From assembly GCF_900128885.1 (NCBI RefSeq), contig NZ_FQTU01000006.1, positions 62,001-126,000 of the forward strand: 64,000 nucleotides of DNA, in the 5' to 3' direction. Below, piece by piece: positions 26,387 to 35,023 of the stretch (within the stretch, counting starts at the first letter, position 1; every line of letters starts with the position of its first letter). The position numbers and the translations under genes are program-made. The notes beneath the pieces were generated by a model. The model saw nothing but the letters and a program-made list of their open reading frames with translations. It had not been told where the DNA came from and did no database searches. The DNA comes from Alkalibacter saccharofermentans DSM 14828 (lineage in GTDB: Bacteria > Bacillota > Clostridia > Eubacteriales > Alkalibacteraceae).

Positions 26387-27162
26387 TCTATTCCTCTGAT
26401 TTCTTTGACCTTCTCTTCAATGGAATCCGCCCTCATGAAGGTTTCACCAATAAGGACTCCATCGACCCCCAAGCCTTTTAGATAATCAAGATCTTCCTTT
26501 GTCTCTATTCCGCTTTCGCTTATCACTATCCTGTCTTTGGGTATCATTCCTATCAAGCGCTCGGTAGTCTTTATGTCTGTAACAAAGGTTTTTAAGTCCC
26601 TGTTGTTTATCCCGATTATCTCAGCATCCGTCCTAAGTGCCCTTTCAAGCTCTTCTGCATCGTGAACCTCAAGAAGCACTTCAATTCCAAGACTTTCTGC
26701 AGTGTTCATCAATAACACAAGCTCGTCATCCGTCAGCGAGGCAGCTATCAGAAGTATTGCATCTGCTCCCAGCGCCTTTGCCTCATATACTTGATATTCA
26801 TCTATTATGAAGTCCTTCCTTAAAACAGGCTTATTAGTATTTTCCTTGACTAGAGGAATATACACTTTGTCTCCTAGAAAAAAGTCCGTCTCCGTTAAAA
26901 CTGATATAGCCTGTACATCGCTTTTATCGTATGCGGCGGCAATATCCAAGGGATCAAAGTCTTTTTTTATTATCCCCCTGGACGGCGATGCCTGCTTGAC
27001 TTCAGCTATTATGGAAATCTTTCCCCCGGTTTTTATTGCCTTTGAAAAGGCTTTCCTCTTGCCGGTATCCTCGATCATTTCCTTAAGCTGTTCAAGAGGC
27101 ATCCTTTTCTTGTCTTCCGCTACTTGTTTTCTCTTATGATCGTTTATCCTGTCTAAAATCAA
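26383..27162 (-). CDS. trpC: indole-3-glycerol phosphate synthase
   Basis: The TIM barrel has ISIIAEVKQASPSRG, LRKDFIIDEYQVYEA, LLIAASL, EVHDAEEL, IGINNRDLKTF and VISESGI, all family motifs. It closes the indole ring from CdRP. I choose the TTG start at 27162 (ILDRINDHK, as in other TrpC) because AAAGGATG lies upstream; a GTG at 27180 would add six residues. Confidence 0.95.
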   Translation of the reverse strand: MILDRINDHKRKQVAEDKKRMPLEQLKEMIEDTGKRKAFSKAIKTGGKISIIAEVKQASPSRGIIKKDFDPLDIAAAYDKSDVQAISVLTETDFFLGDKVYIPLVKENTNKPVLRKDFIIDEYQVYEAKALGADAILLIAASLTDDELVLLMNTAESLGIEVLLEVHDAEELERALRTDAEIIGINNRDLKTFVTDIKTTERLIGMIPKDRIVISESGIETKEDLDYLKGLGVDGVLIGETFMRADSIEEKVKEIRGIE

Positions 27163-27182
27163 TTTAATACATCCTTTCACGC

Positions 27183-28202
27183 CTATGAGGCGACTTGGTT
27201 TGATATTCTTTTAAATTCTTCCAGTTTATTAAGGCCCGCACCACTATCGATGATCTTCTGGGCTATATCGATGCCTTCAGAAATTGTTGCTGCAGCTCCA
27301 CCCATATATATAGCCGCAGCGCTGTTTAGGATTACGATATCCCTTACGCTTATATCCTTTCCCTCTAGAACTTCCATAAGAGTACTCGCATTCTCCTCAG
27401 GCGTCCCTCCTTTTATGTCATCTATGCTTCCACGCATCATCCCAAAATCTTCTGGTTTTATGAAATACGTCGATATCTTTCCGTCCTTAAGCTCTGATAC
27501 CTTGGTTTCATCGGACATGCTGATTTCATCCAGTCCGTCCATGCCGTGAATTACCAATGCCCTTTTAAGACCAAGCTCCTTGAGCACTTCGGCCATTGCT
27601 TCTGTAAGGCTTTCGTCAAAGACTCCAAGTATCTGATTTTTTACCATGCCCGGATTAGCAAGGGGGCCCAGTATGTTAAATATCGTCCTGATTCCAAGCT
27701 CTCTTCTTGCATTCATCACGTATTTCATTGCCGGGTGGTATCCCGGCGCAAACAAAAATGCAATCCCGGCTTCATCAAGACATTTTTTTGCCCGATCAGG
27801 ACCAAGATCTATCTTAATTCCTAAATCGCTTAATATGTCGGCGCTTCCACACTTGCTGGATACGCTTCGATTCCCGTGCTTTACTACTGTAACTCCAGCT
27901 GCAGCGGCTATTATCGCCGAAACCGTCGAGACATTGAATGTGTGCTTTCCGTCCCCTCCGGTTCCGCAGGTATCTATGGCGTCTTCATCATCGACTTGTA
28001 CTTTTGATGCCTTATCCCTCATAACGAATGCGCATCCTGCTATTTCTTCTTTGGTCTCTCCCTTAGCCCTAAGAGCTGTCAAAATCCCCGCTACCTGAAC
28101 ATCTGTCAAATTGCCGCTCATTATCTCTTCCATCAAAGACTGCATCTCGTTTTTGGTCAAATCTATTTTCTCAAGCAACTTTTCCATCATCTCTTTATAC
28201 AT
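27183..28202 (-). CDS. trpD: anthranilate phosphoribosyltransferase
   Basis: The 339-residue protein has DTCGTGGDGKHTFNVST for PRPP binding, KHGNRSVSSKCGSAD and NILGPLANP for anthranilate. It transfers phosphoribose to anthranilate. It is not fused to trpG, which is a separate gene upstream. Confidence 0.96.
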   Translation of the reverse strand: MYKEMMEKLLEKIDLTKNEMQSLMEEIMSGNLTDVQVAGILTALRAKGETKEEIAGCAFVMRDKASKVQVDDEDAIDTCGTGGDGKHTFNVSTVSAIIAAAAGVTVVKHGNRSVSSKCGSADILSDLGIKIDLGPDRAKKCLDEAGIAFLFAPGYHPAMKYVMNARRELGIRTIFNILGPLANPGMVKNQILGVFDESLTEAMAEVLKELGLKRALVIHGMDGLDEISMSDETKVSELKDGKISTYFIKPEDFGMMRGSIDDIKGGTPEENASTLMEVLEGKDISVRDIVILNSAAAIYMGGAAATISEGIDIAQKIIDSGAGLNKLEEFKRISNQVAS

Positions 28203-28214
28203 TATATATCACTC

Positions 28215-28778
28215 CTACATTTTTAGAAAATTTTCCAGCATCTTTTTCCCATTCTGGGTCATTATCGACTCCGGATGAAACTGTACTCCGTATATCGGGT
28301 AATCTTTGTGACTAATGGCCATAATCTCGCCTTTGCGGGTTTTTGCTGTCACATTTAGACACCCTGGCAGGCTTTCTTCCTCTACAGTAAGGGAGTGGTA
28401 CCGCATCACCGTGACGGGATTTTCAATCCCTTCGAAAATTTCCTTGCCGTCATGGTCTACTAGGGAAGTCTTTCCATGGAACATCTCATCGTTTTCTATG
28501 ATCTTGCCCCCAAATACTTCTGCTATTGCCTGATGGCCTAGGCATACCCCAAGTACCGGGGTTTCCTTGCCGAAAGTCTCTATTACTTCCTCTGAAATCC
28601 CCGCTTCCTTGGGATAACCCGGCCCCGGAGATATAACTATATGCCGAGGAGCTAGCTTTAGTAGCTCTTCTATAGTAGTTTCATCATTTCTGATGACCTT
28701 TATGTTAGGATCGATCTCTCCTATATACTGATAAAGGTTGTATGTAAAAGAATCGTAATTGTCTATTATCACTATCAT
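28215..28778 (-). CDS. trpG: anthranilate synthase glutamine amidotransferase subunit
   Basis: This 187-residue class I amidotransferase has IDNYDSFTYNLYQY, SPGPGYPKEAG, the nucleophile C79 in GVCLGHQ, and the His-Glu pair in VQFHPES. It supplies ammonia to TrpE. A role shared with 4-amino-4-deoxychorismate synthase (PabA), as in B. subtilis, is possible. Confidence 0.95.
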   Translation of the reverse strand: MIVIIDNYDSFTYNLYQYIGEIDPNIKVIRNDETTIEELLKLAPRHIVISPGPGYPKEAGISEEVIETFGKETPVLGVCLGHQAIAEVFGGKIIENDEMFHGKTSLVDHDGKEIFEGIENPVTVMRYHSLTVEEESLPGCLNVTAKTRKGEIMAISHKDYPIYGVQFHPESIMTQNGKKMLENFLKM

Positions 28779-30242
28779 TTATTTAGCCTCCTCTGCGCTT
28801 TTTATGGTATCTACCAGCGCCTGTGCCTTGTTCATGCATTCGTAGTATTCGCTTTCTGGCACAGAGTCTGCCACTATTCCCGCTCCTGCCTGGACTATGG
28901 CTTCTCCGTCTTTAAATATTATCGTTCTTATGGTTATGCATGTATCCATATTGCCGTTGAACCCAAAATAGCCAACTCCGCCTCCGTATATGCCCCTGCG
29001 GGTTTCTTCAAGCTCTTCGATTATTTCCATCGCCCTTACTTTCGGGGCTCCTGACAAAGTACCGGCTGGAATGCATGCCTTTAGCGCGTGGAACATATCC
29101 TGCTCTTTTTTTATTTTTCCTGCCACGTTCGATACGATATGCATTACGTGAGAGTACTTTTGTACGTCCATGAACTGGGTAACTTTTACCGACCCAAACT
29201 CCGATACCTTTCCGATATCATTTCTTGCCAAGTCAAGAAGCATCAGATGCTCCGCTCTTTCCTTTTCATCAGCTAGAAGGTCCTTTGCAAGCATCCCATC
29301 TTCTTTTTCTGTCTTTCCCCTTCTCCTTGTCCCTGCTATCGGACATGTTTCGACAACTCCTTTAGCAACCTTTACCAAAAGCTCAGGTGAAGATCCAACG
29401 ACGCTGTATTCTTTAAAGTTCATATAATAAAGATATGGCGAAGGATTGACGCTTCTAAGCTTCCTGTAGGCTTTGAATGGATCAAGATCAGTCTTTGCCT
29501 TGAGTCTTTGGGAAAGCACTACCTGGAATATGTCTCCCTTCCTAATGTAGTCTTTGGCTTTTATGACCTTTTGCGAGAAAGCTTCAAGTGTCTCGTTGCT
29601 TTCAAATTCCGCAACTGATCCGCTATTATTCTCATCTTGCTTAATTACAGCCAAGCGTATCTCATGCTCTATTTTGTCTATCATATTTTTTGTCACATCG
29701 TATGGAGTCTCACAGTCGAACTGATTGAACACGATAAATATCTTTTGCTTCATGTGGTCGTAAATGATGATTTCCTTCATTATCATCAGATGAACGTCGG
29801 GAACATTCATATAATCCGGATTTTCTTGTGGCAATTTCTCTATTTCCCTTATTAGGTCGTATGATACGTACCCCACTGCTCCTCCCGGAAATTCGGGAAT
29901 AAAAGGCAAATCAATCTCTGGATAAGCAATCTCGCCAAAATAATTTCTAAGGGCATCCAGGCTCTTTCCTTCATAGCGAACCTTTCCTCCTTCGGTTATC
30001 ACATTTGTCTCTCCATCACGCGATAAGATTTCTCCGTAGGGATTTCTTCCGATATATGAATACCTTCCCCACTTGCTTCCCCCCTCTACGCTTTCAAGCA
30101 AAAAAGACTTCTCATCCTTTTTGCAAAGCTTTTTAAATATGCTTATAGGGGTTTCCGTATCCCCTTCGATTTGCTTTACAAAAGGTATTACGTTATGTGT
30201 ATCTTTTATTTTGTTGTACTCTTCAATTGATGGAAATAACAT
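28779..30242 (-). CDS. trpE: anthranilate synthase component I
   Basis: The 487 residues have the tryptophan-binding LLESVEGGSKWGRYSYIG near the N-terminus, then the chorismate-binding core with PIAGTRRRGKTEKEDG, DLARNDIGKV, PAGTLSGAPKVRAMEII and GGGVGYFGFNG. It converts chorismate to anthranilate and is normally feedback inhibited by tryptophan. First gene of trpEGDCFBA, directly behind the T-box. Confidence 0.96.
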   Translation of the reverse strand: MLFPSIEEYNKIKDTHNVIPFVKQIEGDTETPISIFKKLCKKDEKSFLLESVEGGSKWGRYSYIGRNPYGEILSRDGETNVITEGGKVRYEGKSLDALRNYFGEIAYPEIDLPFIPEFPGGAVGYVSYDLIREIEKLPQENPDYMNVPDVHLMIMKEIIIYDHMKQKIFIVFNQFDCETPYDVTKNMIDKIEHEIRLAVIKQDENNSGSVAEFESNETLEAFSQKVIKAKDYIRKGDIFQVVLSQRLKAKTDLDPFKAYRKLRSVNPSPYLYYMNFKEYSVVGSSPELLVKVAKGVVETCPIAGTRRRGKTEKEDGMLAKDLLADEKERAEHLMLLDLARNDIGKVSEFGSVKVTQFMDVQKYSHVMHIVSNVAGKIKKEQDMFHALKACIPAGTLSGAPKVRAMEIIEELEETRRGIYGGGVGYFGFNGNMDTCITIRTIIFKDGEAIVQAGAGIVADSVPESEYYECMNKAQALVDTIKSAEEAK

Positions 30243-30264
30243 TTAAATTCCTCCTTTTTATAAA

Positions 30265-30610
30265 CAAAAAACCCTCACTGAACAATCCAGTAAGGGCGAT
30301 ATTATCGCGGTGCCACCTTGATTTAGAAGATAATTATATCAAAAAACGCTTCGCCCATATTAGGACGAAGCGTATAAGCTCGTTATGCCACCTAATGATA
30401 TTATTATCATCTTTCTCTACCAGGTACGGATTCAAAACATTTGATCGATACCCTGTCCTTGTAACGTAAGACCAACGGCTTCAGCTACTCTTTTCATTTC
30501 GCCTAGCTTCTCGGGGATCCATTCAGACAACGCTTCGATTCCGGGCTTTCACCATCCCCAGTTCGCTAAAATCTTTGCAGTTTGTCCTACTCTTTCCCGT
30601 CACAGAATTT
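30265..30610 (-). promoter_or_regulatory. T-box leader, tryptophan-specific
   Basis: On the minus strand the leader has AGAGTAGG, a long stem I, the specifier loop GAATGGATCC with codon UGG at 30519-30521, then AAGGTGGCACCGCG (the T-box, 30306-30319) and a terminator whose arms CCCTCACTG/CAGTAAGGG (30272-30296) are followed by TTTTTT. T-boxes sense uncharged tRNA: with uncharged tRNA-Trp the T-box pairs with the acceptor end and the antiterminator forms. It therefore turns on trpEGDCFBA when tryptophan is short. Confidence 0.93.
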
Positions 30611-30621
30611 ATCTTTTAATA

Positions 30622-30651
30622 AATATACATCATTTTTGGTGGATTTGTCAA
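30622..30651 (-). promoter_or_regulatory. trp operon promoter
   Basis: On the minus strand TTGACA (30646-30651), 18-base spacer, TATATT (30622-30627). The leader starts about 10 bases downstream. Confidence 0.75.
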
Positions 30652-30722
30652 TAAAATTAACCAAGTATCTTGAATTCCTCTCCGATATGGGTTACAATTA
30701 GGTTACACATTGTGATACGTTG

Positions 30723-30739
30723 TTTTGTATTATGGAACG
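30723..30739. promoter_or_regulatory. uronate-regulon operator-like motif, copy 1
   Basis: TTTTGTATTATGGAACG covers the candidate -10 TATTAT (30728-30733) of the KDG kinase gene. Close relatives occur at 39677-39695, 46198-46212 and 48322-48336, all near uronate genes. Confidence 0.55.
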
Positions 30740-30760
30740 TTTTGATAAGGAGTGTAAAAA

Positions 30761-31708
30761 ATGGATTTAATAACTTTTGGCGAGAGCATGGTTCTTTTCA
30801 ACCCTGATTTGACGGGACCACTGCGTTATGTGAACAATTTTAGAAAGAGCCTGGCTGGTGCAGAGTCAAATGTGGCTATAGGGCTGTCCCGCTTAGGTCA
30901 TAAGGTCGGCTGGTTTTCAAAGCTTGGAAATGACGAGTTCGGAAGATACATACTTTCTGTAATCAGAGGAGAAGGCGTAGACGTCTCAAATGTTGTAACG
31001 GATATTAAAAATCCTACAGGGATACTCTTCAAGGAGCGTTTTTCCCACGTGAACCCAAACGTATACTACTATAGAAAGCATTCTGCAGCTAGCAATCTTA
31101 TGCCTGAAGAATTAAATGAAGAGTATATAAAAAATGCAAAGATTCTTCATATCACAGGAATCAGCTTGGCTCTTTCAGAGAAAATGCGCAAATCCGTATT
31201 CAAGGCTATCAAAATCGCAAAGGATAACGGGGTTTTGATATCATTCGACCCGAATATCCGTCTTAAGCTTTGGCCACTCGAGGAGGCAGTCCCTGTAATT
31301 TTGGAAGTGGCAAGACTCAGCGATATCATCCTTCCCGGCGTGGATGAAGCGGAGCTTCTGATTGGACTAAAAGATCCGGAAGGAATTGCAAAAGCATTCA
31401 TCGAAATGGGATGCTCTACAGTTGCCGTAAAGCTTGGCAAAGACGGGTGCTACGTCTCCAATAAGGAAGAATCCCACTTTGTTCCAGGATATAAGGTTGA
31501 AAAAGTTGAGGATACCGTAGGCGCCGGCGACGGATTCGCAGCAGGATTTTTATCTGGCGTCATCAGGGAACTTAAGCTCTTTGAATGTGCTGAATATGCA
31601 AATGGCGTCGGAGCCATGGCGACCCTTGTAAGCGGAGATATGGAAGGGCTCCCCACATGGCAGCAGCTGATGGAATTTACAGGCAAGGCTAAACATATAG
31701 ACAGATAA
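30761..31708 (+). CDS. kdgK: PfkB-family 2-keto-3-deoxygluconate kinase
   Basis: The 315 residues start with LITFGESMVLFNP and have the PfkB signatures AGAESNVAIGLSRLG and DTVGAGDGFAAGFLSG with the catalytic Asp, and a sugar contact YYYRKHSAAS typical of KDG kinases. It phosphorylates 2-keto-3-deoxygluconate to KDPG. A second KDG kinase is at 46278-47300. It stands alone; its promoter carries the operator-like motif shared with the uronate genes. RBS AAGGAG. A ribokinase-type substrate is less likely. Confidence 0.82.
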   Translation: MDLITFGESMVLFNPDLTGPLRYVNNFRKSLAGAESNVAIGLSRLGHKVGWFSKLGNDEFGRYILSVIRGEGVDVSNVVTDIKNPTGILFKERFSHVNPNVYYYRKHSAASNLMPEELNEEYIKNAKILHITGISLALSEKMRKSVFKAIKIAKDNGVLISFDPNIRLKLWPLEEAVPVILEVARLSDIILPGVDEAELLIGLKDPEGIAKAFIEMGCSTVAVKLGKDGCYVSNKEESHFVPGYKVEKVEDTVGAGDGFAAGFLSGVIRELKLFECAEYANGVGAMATLVSGDMEGLPTWQQLMEFTGKAKHIDR

Positions 31709-31713
31709 AAGAG

Positions 31714-31736
31714 AAAAAGCCCGAAAGGGCTTTTTT
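31714..31736. terminator. rho-independent terminator after the KDG kinase
   Basis: AAAAAGCCC-GAAA-GGGCTTTTTT; the A and T tracts make it work in both directions. It overlaps the stop region of the converging ATPase gene. Confidence 0.9.
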
Positions 31737-33123
31737 ATCTGCTCAGCAGTATATCCTTTCTCTTCTTAGACAATTCTACAAGTTCATCTGTAAAACCATT
31801 GATGGAAAACAGAATAAAATGCTCTTTTCTATGATTTTTGTTCCACTCGACTGCTTTTGCTTTCTCTTCAAGGCTTAGAAGAACATTAATCCCCACTTTT
31901 CCTTCCCAGTATTTGCACTCACCAAATATTATGTCATCTCCGTCTTTTTCAAAGGCAACTATGTCTATTTCTTCGTTATTGTTCCACCATCTGCCGACTT
32001 TATCAAAAGCGAAGCCCCATCCGCTCTCTTTATTAAGCTTCCACATCGTTTCGATGCAGATATCTTCGTAAATGGAGCTAATATGTCCATCTCTTAAGTT
32101 TTTCTTTATCTTATTCATGGCTAGTTCTGAATTTCCAGACTCTATAAAGCTTAGATTCGGATATATAAACTTAAACCAGAAAAGAATAAAATTGTCCTTT
32201 ATTTTGTATAGGCCCTTTTTGCTTTTTTCAGGATTATCTTCTGTTATCGGCACTTCTCTTTTCAATATATCAAGGTCTATCAAAGTTTTTAAATACTTCG
32301 TCAGTCCGGTCTGTTTTAATCCAAGGTTTGCCGCTATCCTCGATAGCTTTTGATTTCCTGCAGCGATTGCCTTGATTACCGAAAAGTAGCTCCCTACCTC
32401 TGTCACCTCACGCTGCAATAAAAAATTGGGTTCATCGTAAAGAAAACTTTGTTTTGAAAGTATGTTTTTATTTATTGCGGAATATATATCTTTATCATCA
32501 TAAAACAATTCTATATACTTTGGTACCCCACCGGTGATTGAATAATATTCAATCAAATCCTTATAGCTTTTTGTAGGATAAAATTCTCCATAGGATGAAA
32601 ATGAAATCTGCTTTAACTTAATCTGGCCCGTCCTTCTTCCGTATAGGGGGCTGCTATAACTAAGCGTCTGGCTTTCCATTAATGTTATGAGCGATCCGCT
32701 GAGTATGACCATTATATTCTCTTCTTTTAATAGGGTATCCCATATTTTTTGAAATACGGACGGAAATGCTGGATTTGACTTGCCCAAGTACTGAAACTCA
32801 TCGATTATCAGTACCATTTTTTCATTTTTAGTTTTTTCAAGAAGCACTTTAAATAATATCGCCCAATCGTTCACAATTGCATCTTTTAGTAAAAAATTGT
32901 CGCAAAAATCCGCCACTGCCTCCTGAAAGGCTTTGCGGTTCTGCGTTTCACTTTCTTCTGTGACAAGAAAATACATAGCGTTCTTTCCGTCTATAAATCG
33001 TGATGCCAGTTCAGTCTTTCCAACTCTTCTTCTTCCATAAAGAACAACCAATGATGAGCCTTTGCGGTTATACTCCTCATTTAAAAATCGTAGCTCTTCT
33101 TCCCTATTTACAAACTTTTTCAC
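31735..33123 (-). CDS. archaeal-type AAA ATPase with a C-terminal nuclease-like DUF234 domain
   Basis: The protein has a Walker A GRRRVGKTELA, a Walker B VLIIDEFQYL, LSGSLITLMES (sensor), a winged-helix part (LSRIAANLGLKQTGLTKYLKTL) and a C-terminal domain with EIDIVAFEKDGDDIIFGECKYW. That EID...ECK is the PD-(D/E)xK pattern of DUF234. Genes of this family are scattered among bacteria and archaea; function is unknown. I place the start at GTG 33123, 9 bases after GAGGTGG. The gene is surrounded by a long palindrome upstream and shares no operon with its neighbours. Confidence 0.8.
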   Translation of the reverse strand: MKKFVNREEELRFLNEEYNRKGSSLVVLYGRRRVGKTELASRFIDGKNAMYFLVTEESETQNRKAFQEAVADFCDNFLLKDAIVNDWAILFKVLLEKTKNEKMVLIIDEFQYLGKSNPAFPSVFQKIWDTLLKEENIMVILSGSLITLMESQTLSYSSPLYGRRTGQIKLKQISFSSYGEFYPTKSYKDLIEYYSITGGVPKYIELFYDDKDIYSAINKNILSKQSFLYDEPNFLLQREVTEVGSYFSVIKAIAAGNQKLSRIAANLGLKQTGLTKYLKTLIDLDILKREVPITEDNPEKSKKGLYKIKDNFILFWFKFIYPNLSFIESGNSELAMNKIKKNLRDGHISSIYEDICIETMWKLNKESGWGFAFDKVGRWWNNNEEIDIVAFEKDGDDIIFGECKYWEGKVGINVLLSLEEKAKAVEWNKNHRKEHFILFSINGFTDELVELSKKRKDILLSR

Positions 33124-33141
33124 TCCTACCACCTCTTGAAA

Positions 33142-33195
33142 TTATTATACCACCAATTATTATAATTTCAAGTATAATAATTGGCGGTATAATAA
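33142..33195. repeat. long inverted repeat over the ATPase promoter
   Basis: Two 23-base arms with a single mismatch (33142-33164 and 33173-33195) flank ATTTCAAG. Each arm contains TATAAT-like boxes and CCAATTATTATA. On the minus strand TTGAAA, 16 bases, TATAAT gives a promoter lying within the structure, so the dyad may be an autoregulatory operator or the end of a mobile unit. Confidence 0.65.
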
Positions 33196-33225
33196 AAATG
33201 CCCTTCGTATTGAAGGACATTTTTT
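33195..33225. terminator. terminator after the GH3 gene
   Basis: AAAATGCCCTTC and GAAGGACATTTT pair with one mismatch around GTATT. T-tracts follow in both directions; on the minus strand it lies 7 bases after the GH3 stop. Confidence 0.7.
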
Positions 33226-33231
33226 CAATCA

Positions 33232-34992
33232 TTAAAACCTCGTATCTTCAAACCCGCAGAAGGCATCTACCGGGCTTACTCCCATAAACTCGCTTCTGCC
33301 CATCATCTTATCTACAAGGGCTTTGATAGTATAATCCTTGTTGTCATAGGCGTTTATATAAGTCTTAACCTGTGGAACATCTGCCAGGTGGAACGGACAC
33401 TGCACCGATATAAATATAGTTGGAAGCTCGTTGACATAAAAAGGTATGTCCGGGGTCCCCTTGCTTGCAGGCCATTGGATCCTTTGATCGGTATTTGGGT
33501 TTACGCTTGCTATGTTTATTACAAGGTCATAGTTGTCGGTAAGGTCTGATATAGGTCTCTTTTGAGCATAAACCTTCCCAATCGCCTTTTTCATCTCTTC
33601 TTCCGGAAGCTTCATTATCTTTTCCGTGGGGGATTCCCAAACAGTCACTTCAAAACCTTCCTCTTCAAGGATGCCCTTCATTATCTCTAAGGCGCTGGGA
33701 CCGCTTGAACCGATGAGCTTTCCAAATCCTCCTTCGGTGCCTTTGACATCTACAAGGAGCACTCTTTTATGGTTTTCTGCAGAAATCGGGAATATCTCCT
33801 GATTGTTTTTAACCAGAGTTATCGCCTTGTCAGCCACCTCTATGGCCGGCTTTTTGTTTTCTTCAAGTCCTATCCTTGCCATGGCTTGTTCTTTTGGAGG
33901 CAAGATTTCTTTCTTGTCTTTTTTGTGAAGCCCAAGTGTCGCCTTTGTGCCAAGTATCCTTGTCAATGCTTCGTTTAGCCTCTCTTCAGTTATGACTCCG
34001 TTTTTATACCCTTCCATCATCCATCTGAAATCTTCGTCCGGATCGTTAAAGAATAAGAATAGATCATTTCCTGCAGCTATTGCAGCCGGCACCATGTCTT
34101 TTCTCCTCATGGATCCGGTAAGGGCGACCATGTGGCTGGCATCTGTAACTACAAGGCCGTTAAAGCCCATCTTGCCTCTTAACAAGTCTATCAGTATGTA
34201 CTTGCTTAAAGTTGCAGGCATCATAGCTTCCTGCAAGGTAGCATCCGGATTGAAGTGCCTTACGTAGCTTGGAAGGGAGATATGCCCTGCCATTATGGAA
34301 GGTATCCCCGCTTCAAAGAGCCCTGAATATACTTTGCCGAAAGTCTCGTCCCACTCTTCTGTTGAAAGGGAATTTACGCTAAAGGAGAGGTGCTGATCCC
34401 TTTCGTCTATTCCGTCGCCAGGGAAATGCTTTGCAGCTGGGGCGATTCCACTTTCTCTTATTCCCTTCATGTATTCAAGAGCAAGCTCTAATGTCTTATC
34501 TGGGTCATCGCAAAACGTCCTGGATGAAATAATCGGATTTCTCCAGTTTCGGTTGATATCAACGATTGGGGCAAAGCTCCAGTTGCAGCCAATTGCCGCC
34601 GCTTCCACTCCCGAGACTCTTCCCAGCTCGTAAGCGTATTTAGAATCGTTTGTGGCTGCGATCTTCACCTCTACTCCAACGTATGTTCCGTCTGTGCATG
34701 CTCCGTTGCCTCCAGACTCTGTATTTGCAGCGATGAGCAGAGGAATCTTGCTGTTCTCCTGCAGTACCCTATTCTGTTCGTATACTTCTTCAGCTTTGCC
34801 GGGGTTGTATCTAACTGCTCCTATGTGATATTTAGTTACCATTTCCTTAAGGTAATCTTCATCTCTGCTGGAGCCCATGTTAACAAATAGCTGCCCTATC
34901 TTTTCTTCATCAGTCATGGACGCAATTGTCTCATTTACCCATTTTATGTCCTCGTCCTTTAAGTTGTACGGTTTTGCCTTTAAATCTACCAT
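33232..34992 (-). CDS. glycoside hydrolase family 3, NagZ-like
   Basis: The 586 residues have an N-terminal GH3 TIM barrel with KHFPGDG (188-194) and the dyad D199/H201 expected of beta-N-acetylhexosaminidase-type GH3, where NagZ has KHFPGHG. The likely nucleophile is D284 in LVVTDASHM. A C-terminal alpha/beta sandwich (about 385-586) follows. There is no signal peptide, so it acts inside the cell on imported oligosaccharides or glycosides. It lies 31 bases after the GH2 gene in one operon, and a paralogue is at 53780-55534. Substrate not predictable. Confidence 0.8.
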   Translation of the reverse strand: MVDLKAKPYNLKDEDIKWVNETIASMTDEEKIGQLFVNMGSSRDEDYLKEMVTKYHIGAVRYNPGKAEEVYEQNRVLQENSKIPLLIAANTESGGNGACTDGTYVGVEVKIAATNDSKYAYELGRVSGVEAAAIGCNWSFAPIVDINRNWRNPIISSRTFCDDPDKTLELALEYMKGIRESGIAPAAKHFPGDGIDERDQHLSFSVNSLSTEEWDETFGKVYSGLFEAGIPSIMAGHISLPSYVRHFNPDATLQEAMMPATLSKYILIDLLRGKMGFNGLVVTDASHMVALTGSMRRKDMVPAAIAAGNDLFLFFNDPDEDFRWMMEGYKNGVITEERLNEALTRILGTKATLGLHKKDKKEILPPKEQAMARIGLEENKKPAIEVADKAITLVKNNQEIFPISAENHKRVLLVDVKGTEGGFGKLIGSSGPSALEIMKGILEEEGFEVTVWESPTEKIMKLPEEEMKKAIGKVYAQKRPISDLTDNYDLVINIASVNPNTDQRIQWPASKGTPDIPFYVNELPTIFISVQCPFHLADVPQVKTYINAYDNKDYTIKALVDKMMGRSEFMGVSPVDAFCGFEDTRF

Positions 34993-35023
34993 TAAGTAAT
35001 CCTCCTAAAACATATGTATGCTT

